From positions 8,377 to 18,079 of the forward strand of contig CAJUQZ010000089.1 of assembly GCA_910588755.1 (NCBI GenBank): a stretch of 9,703 nucleotides of DNA. The letters are read 5' to 3'. This DNA is from an uncultured Lachnospiraceae bacterium. Lineage in GTDB: Bacteria > Bacillota > Clostridia > Lachnospirales > Lachnospiraceae. The number at the start of each line of letters is the position of its first letter. Position 1 is the stretch's first letter. Made by a program: the position numbers and the translations under genes. The notes beneath the pieces were generated by a model that was given only the letters and a program-made list of their open reading frames with translations, was not told the DNA's origin and ran no database searches. This document shows, one piece after another, positions 6,840 to 9,703 of this stretch.

Positions 6840-7100
6840 TTACTCTCCTTTCAGGAAATCGCTAAACTCTTTCAGCTCCTTTTTTGTATCTTCTGAAAGT
6901 CTGTTATATTCTGTATTATGAATGGCTCCCTCTAATGTATATAAATGTACCAGACACACGTTTGGATATTTTTGCTTTAGTTTAAGAAACGCAGCTTTTG
7001 CTCCTGTCTCCGTTAGTTCTTCGGGAGATTCAATACCAACAGATATCAGCTTTCTTTCCATCTCTCTACCAATATTCATCATTGATGTTAATTCTGACAT
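6840..7100 (-). CDS. Stand-alone TfoX C-terminal domain protein
   Basis: This encodes 86 residues that align in pattern with the TfoX/Sxy C-terminal domain: MNIGREMERKL at about 8-18, a GIESPEEL turn, AFLKLKQKYP near 37-46, a LVHLYTLEGAI helix, and a final ELKEF helix. Full-length TfoX/Sxy, a competence regulator in Proteobacteria, has an additional N-terminal domain that is absent here. Stand-alone C-terminal units are common in Firmicutes, and their function is not settled. I chose ATG 7100 because GGAG lies six bases upstream. An in-frame TTG at 7139 has no ribosome binding site and would add 13 residues outside the domain. It has its own promoter at 7159-7187 and is upstream of the cysteine-rich gene. 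Whether it has any link to competence is unknown. Confidence 0.85.
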   Translation of the reverse strand: MSELTSMMNIGREMERKLISVGIESPEELTETGAKAAFLKLKQKYPNVCLVHLYTLEGAIHNTEYNRLSEDTKKELKEFSDFLKGE

Positions 7101-7158
7101 ATTTATCTCCAATTCTCCGTAATTTACGTATCCTTCCAAATTTTGATTTATATATCTG

Positions 7159-7187
7159 ATTATAAAATCTTTGCCTGCTTTTTACAA
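7159..7187 (-). promoter_or_regulatory. Sigma-A-type promoter for the TfoX-domain gene
   Basis: The -35 is TTGTAA (7187-7182), the spacer is 17 bases and the -10 is a perfect TATAAT (7164-7159). Transcription would start near 7152, leaving a leader of about 50 bases to ATG 7100. No strong terminator separates this from the MerR gene upstream. The only structure there is an AT-rich 7-bp stem at 7264-7294. Confidence 0.65.
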
Positions 7188-7303
7188 CGTATATTTATTT
7201 TTCATTTTCCAACAGATGGTGTTAGAATATGTACAATTCCGAAAAGAGAGCCCCTATGCGCTTGATTTTTGAGCGGTACTTTCGAAGAAAAATCAGAAAA
7301 ATT

Positions 7304-8254
7304 TTATTCCCGGATTTTTATGGGGACGTACAAATCCATCTGATCATAGCCGAGGGCATTTTTGATTTCTTCCGTCGGATTGACCATATGCCCCATTGTC
7401 CGCCGCCCATGCCGCTCGTCAAGCACAAACCCACTGCTTTCTAGCCATTTCAAAATACCCGAATAAACCCTGCCGTTTATATCGTCATCGCCGTCCACCG
7501 ACATCGCAGCAGCGTACAGTCCACCCTCAAATTCGATCAGCTCATAGGGCTTCACATCTTCCTGTGTAACCCATTCCTCAACTGCCCATATCCATTCGGC
7601 GCTCATATCTTCCTCAAACCAGAGAAAATCCGGTGCATCATATAGCATTTTCCGAACAAGATGATTATGCGCCTCCTGCCACTGCTGAAACGTGCCCAAT
7701 ACATTTTCAATCGTATCCCTGCCAGACGAAAAGGCCCGAAAAGGATTGATTTGGATAATCCGTACTTCGGGCATTTTCTTTAGCCTGTCCGTGACATCCA
7801 GCAGACGGTGAGCCGGCGATGCGTTCCCATCATAGGAAATATTTGTGATGTGATCTTCAATTCTGGCCGCTTTTTCATACAGTCTCTTCACATCGGCGTC
7901 CCTGCCAAAATCCGCCTGTCTGATCTGTCCGATAAATTCCAGTATGATATTCCTTAACTCCTTTAACAGCGCAACCTCGTCATCTATATCCTTCGTTTTC
8001 TTTTCCAGAACCTCCAAAAGGATCTCTGTGCCAGCCGACTGAAAAATGAGCTGGATATCCTTAATGCTTATATTCAATTTTCGCAAAATTAAAATCTGCT
8101 CCAGACGCTTCACCGCCTGCTGGTCATACAGCCGATATGCGTAATCCGCGCTCCTCGTACTTTTGATCAGCCCCATTTCCTCATAATAGCGCAACGCCCT
8201 TGCAGAAATGTCATATCTGGTCGAAACCTCTCTTATTTTAAGTAACCCTGTCAT
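7304..8254 (-). CDS. MerR-family transcriptional regulator with effector-binding-like C-terminal domain
   Basis: This encodes 316 residues. The N-terminal MerR winged helix covers about 4-72 and contains the hallmark ALRYYEEMGLI (20-30) and YRLYD (40-44). A coiled-coil dimerisation helix follows at about 82-115. The C-terminal 150 residues resemble the GyrI-like/AraC effector-binding domain of TipA/BmrR-type activators, which bind drugs or other small hydrophobic ligands. The start is ATG 8254, with AAGGAAGG seven bases upstream. ATG 8275, seven codons earlier, has no ribosome binding site and would sit at the transcription start. The promoter at 8286-8316 has the 19-bp spacer of MerR-controlled promoters, so autoregulation is likely. 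No transporter is adjacent. Its regulon may include the TfoX-domain gene downstream or distant genes (inference). Confidence 0.92.
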   Translation of the reverse strand: MTGLLKIREVSTRYDISARALRYYEEMGLIKSTRSADYAYRLYDQQAVKRLEQILILRKLNISIKDIQLIFQSAGTEILLEVLEKKTKDIDDEVALLKELRNIILEFIGQIRQADFGRDADVKRLYEKAARIEDHITNISYDGNASPAHRLLDVTDRLKKMPEVRIIQINPFRAFSSGRDTIENVLGTFQQWQEAHNHLVRKMLYDAPDFLWFEEDMSAEWIWAVEEWVTQEDVKPYELIEFEGGLYAAAMSVDGDDDINGRVYSGILKWLESSGFVLDERHGRRTMGHMVNPTEEIKNALGYDQMDLYVPIKIRE

Positions 8255-8285
8255 ACAAAAACCTTCCTTTCGCATCTTTGCATAT

Positions 8286-8316
8286 AGTATAACAGCTTCC
8301 CTAACGGCAGAGTCAA
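8286..8316 (-). promoter_or_regulatory. MerR-type promoter with 19-bp spacer, autoregulatory
   Basis: The -35 TTGACT (8316-8311) and -10 TATACT (8291-8286) are separated by 19 bases rather than 17. This is the overlong spacing that MerR activators correct by twisting the DNA. The spacer holds an imperfect dyad around CCGTTAGG. Transcription would begin near 8279, about 25 bases before the MerR start at 8254. Confidence 0.62.
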
Positions 8317-8340
8317 CCCTCTCTTCTTAAATTGATTTTC

Positions 8341-8373
8341 CAAACAAAAAGGACTGGAACCTCCAATCCTTTT
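8341..8373 (-). terminator. Rho-independent terminator of the XRE-TPR regulator gene
   Basis: On the minus strand AAAAGGATTGGA pairs with TCCAGTCCTTTT around a 3-base GGT loop. The 12-bp stem contains one U-G wobble and runs into TTTTTGTTT. On the plus strand the wobble becomes a C-A mismatch and no T tract follows, so it works in the minus direction only. It lies about 92 bases after the XRE stop and upstream of the MerR promoter, separating the two regulators. Confidence 0.85.
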
Positions 8374-8465
8374 ATACTGTCCCTATATCACCGCTATTCA
8401 GCAAAGTTGATTTTAAAATCTTCATACATTCCAACTTTTACTTTACCTGAAAAAGAATATTGTAA

Positions 8466-9482
8466 CTATGCTTCCTGCAATTTACGCATTTCTCTGTGCG
8501 CCCACTCTACTGTGTCGCTGTCGCATTCGTTGTAATCCGATGCCAGAGTGTCCAGAATAAGCTGCCACGCCTCGACGGCCTCGGTTTTTCTTCCAAGCTT
8601 GGTATAAAGAAACGCAAGTGAAAACACTGCGTCCAGCTGTCTGGGCGGGACAGCCGCACGAAATGCATTCCAAAAGCACTCTATCGCCCGCTCATATTCA
8701 TTGATTCTGTTGAATCTTTCCCCTACCTCATACTGTCCCCTGCTGTTCTCCTGGGATATGGCACTCCAGATCGCTTTGGCGTCGTCGCCATTTCCTCTTG
8801 CCAGTTCAAGATCGCCGAGGTAAATCTGGCGCAGATATTCCTTGCTCCTCTCAGGCTGCATCAGCTGAATATATTCCTCTGCCTTATCAAAATATCTCAT
8901 GTGGATCATCGCCTCAACAAGCAGATCCATGAGCTGCACATTTTGCGGAAACTCTCTTGCGTAGGGCTCGCAGACACGAATAAACCAGTCGTCATCACTG
9001 TGCGCCTTGTAGGCTCCTCCGCCGCGCACCTGGCGATATATTCCAAATATCTCCTCATCAAGCGGCGAAAGCTTCATTGCCTTTTCCAGCATGCGCCCCG
9101 CCTCAAGCAGATCACCGTTCGTCTTCTTTAAGTGCAGGCGGGCATATAATTTCAACGCGCCGATATCATCCGCGTTATCCTGCAAGACAGCATCCAGACT
9201 CCGCTTTGCGTAGAGATAGCTTTGTTCAGACAATCCTTCGTACAACAAAATATGCTGAATCCGCGCCAGTTCGTCCTCATAGTTTACCGAGAACAGATCA
9301 TCAATCCTGACGCCAAAGAAAACCGCTATCTTAGGAAGGAGTGCAATGTCAGGCATGGTCGTTCCAGTCTCCCATTTGCTGACAGCCTGGTACGATATGC
9401 CTAAATATTCGGCGACTTCCTCCTGTGTTACCTTACTGTCCATACGCAGCTTCTTGATCGCGCTTCCTATTTCCATGTTCAT
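8466..9482 (-). CDS. XRE-family HTH regulator with TPR-like C-terminal region
   Basis: This encodes 338 residues. A Cro/CI-type helix-turn-helix occupies about 4-62: I-x-KLRxxxxVTQEEVAEYLGIS, then YQAVSKWETG for recognition, and PDIALLPKIAVFFGV. The remainder is helical with repeated A/L/Y patterns consistent with tetratricopeptide-like repeats, including AGRMLEKAMKLSP, FDKAEEYI, EYERAIECFWNAF and GRKTEAVEAWQLIL. This architecture is common in Firmicutes regulators that sense a peptide or partner protein. I chose ATG 9482 because GGAGG lies nine bases upstream. The longer frame to 9596 would begin inside the promoter and is rejected. The gene is monocistronic, with its own promoter (9568-9596) and terminator (8341-8373). 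Its ligand and targets are unknown. The frame stays open for 23 codons past its TAG stop (see findings). Confidence 0.92.
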   Translation of the reverse strand: MNMEIGSAIKKLRMDSKVTQEEVAEYLGISYQAVSKWETGTTMPDIALLPKIAVFFGVRIDDLFSVNYEDELARIQHILLYEGLSEQSYLYAKRSLDAVLQDNADDIGALKLYARLHLKKTNGDLLEAGRMLEKAMKLSPLDEEIFGIYRQVRGGGAYKAHSDDDWFIRVCEPYAREFPQNVQLMDLLVEAMIHMRYFDKAEEYIQLMQPERSKEYLRQIYLGDLELARGNGDDAKAIWSAISQENSRGQYEVGERFNRINEYERAIECFWNAFRAAVPPRQLDAVFSLAFLYTKLGRKTEAVEAWQLILDTLASDYNECDSDTVEWAHREMRKLQEA

Positions 9483-9522
9483 CTCTTGATTCCTCCAATC
9501 ATATATTGACCTGTAGAAAAGA

Positions 9523-9544
9523 ACAGACACAGCTCCCTGTCTGT
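9523..9544 (-). promoter_or_regulatory. Leader hairpin in the XRE gene 5' untranslated region
   Basis: ACAGACA and TGTCTGT form a 7-bp perfect stem with an 8-base loop in the predicted leader. On the minus strand it is followed by an interrupted T-rich stretch (TCTTTTCT). It could be a weak attenuator or an operator dyad. The T tract is too broken to call it a terminator. Confidence 0.35.
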
Positions 9545-9567
9545 CATCGATATCAGCTGATGGATTC

Positions 9568-9596
9568 ATCATATATGATATGGCATGTGATTTCAA
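9568..9596 (-). promoter_or_regulatory. Sigma-A promoter of the XRE-TPR gene with -10 palindrome
   Basis: The -35 is TTGAAA (9596-9591), the spacer is 17 bases and the -10 is TATGAT (9573-9568), each hexamer matching five of six consensus bases. A perfect 12-base palindrome ATCATATATGAT (9568-9579) covers the -10, and a 10-base palindrome ATCAGCTGAT (9552-9561) lies at the expected transcription start. Both are plausible operators for self-repression (inference). Confidence 0.65.
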
Positions 9597-9624
9597 TAAC
9601 TGCGTATTTTAGACAACTCACCTA

Positions 9625-9703
9625 GGGCGTGTTTCAAAAATGCTTTCTGTCAGATGTGCGTCACAGTTTGTGGGAGATTTGTGCCAAATGAGGGGCGCAT
9701 AGC
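9625..9703. mobile_element. Probable terminus of an insertion sequence or MITE, running off the window
   Basis: From GGGCGTGTTTC at 9625 to the window end the sequence is non-coding and resembles the GGGCGTGTTTGAAA-type ends of IS elements (IS5-like) and short derived repeats in gut Clostridia. This rests on recall of such ends, not on a comparison. The boundary motif CCTAG (9621-9625) could include the target site. No transposase is visible and the other end lies outside. The XRE promoter -35 is only about 28 bases inside the boundary. Confidence 0.4.

Noticed and set aside
7101..7139. TTG start at 7139 for the TfoX-domain gene
   Set aside because: It lacks a ribosome binding site and the extra residues fall outside the domain. 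ATG 7100 has GGAG six bases upstream.
7264..7294. GATTTTT/AAAAATC stem as a terminator for the MerR gene
   Set aside because: The stem is seven A-T-rich pairs with a 17-base loop and no proper T tract after it, so it is too weak to call.
8255..8275. Longer N-terminus for the MerR gene, starting at 8275
   Set aside because: It has no ribosome binding site and lies only about four bases from the predicted transcription start. ATG 8254 has AAGGAAGG and matches the family's N-terminus.
9483..9596. Longer N-terminus for the XRE gene, starting at 9596
   Set aside because: It would begin inside the -35 box of a good promoter, and the added 38 residues are not part of the helix-turn-helix domain. 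ATG 9482 has GGAGG at the right distance.

Overview
The window looks like a chromosomal segment of a gut-type Clostridia bacterium, probably Lachnospiraceae or a relative. The evidence is moderate GC content, strong AGGAGG-type ribosome binding sites, and protein families typical of Firmicutes: a UvrA-like ABC protein, a DUF2164/GrpB pair, a TipA-like MerR regulator and an XRE-TPR regulator. Every gene I can support is on the minus strand, so the window reads from high to low coordinates. I found no convincing plus-strand gene, tRNA, rRNA or CRISPR array.

Layout in transcription order. The right edge (about 9625-9703) looks like the terminus of an insertion sequence or MITE that continues beyond the window. 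Next is an XRE-type regulator with a TPR-like C-terminal half (9482-8466). It has a good promoter with a palindrome over the -10 box, a leader hairpin, and a clear intrinsic terminator (8373-8341). A MerR-family regulator follows (8254-7304), expressed from a promoter with the 19-bp spacer diagnostic of MerR control. Then come a stand-alone TfoX C-terminal-domain protein (7100-6840) with its own near-consensus promoter, and a small cysteine-rich protein (6750-6283).

The core of the window is a tight four-gene operon (6077-1892): DUF2164 protein, GrpB/UPF0157 nucleotidyltransferase-fold protein, beta-lactamase-like serine hydrolase, and a 785-residue UvrA-like ABC ATPase. The gaps are 9, 18 and 1 bases if the hydrolase starts at a CTG codon, as I argue. 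The ATPase keeps both nucleotide-binding sites but lacks the UvrB-binding region. It therefore resembles UvrA2 or the drug-resistance protein DrrC more than the repair enzyme. No operon like this is known to me as a named system; a joint role in resistance or stress protection is inference.

At the left end are an uncharacterised 359-residue protein (1580-501) and a nucleoside phosphorylase cut by the window edge (463-1), probably co-transcribed. The C-terminus of the 359-residue protein carries the same cysteine/NPDxGD motif as the small protein at 6283-6750, so two members of one unnamed family flank the operon.

Several genes have better starts than the longest open frame: 1580, 5201 (CTG), 7100, 8254 and 9482. 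Ribosome binding sites support all five, and promoter position also supports three of them. No stretch over about 300 bases is gene-free except 1581-1891, described under its own entries.
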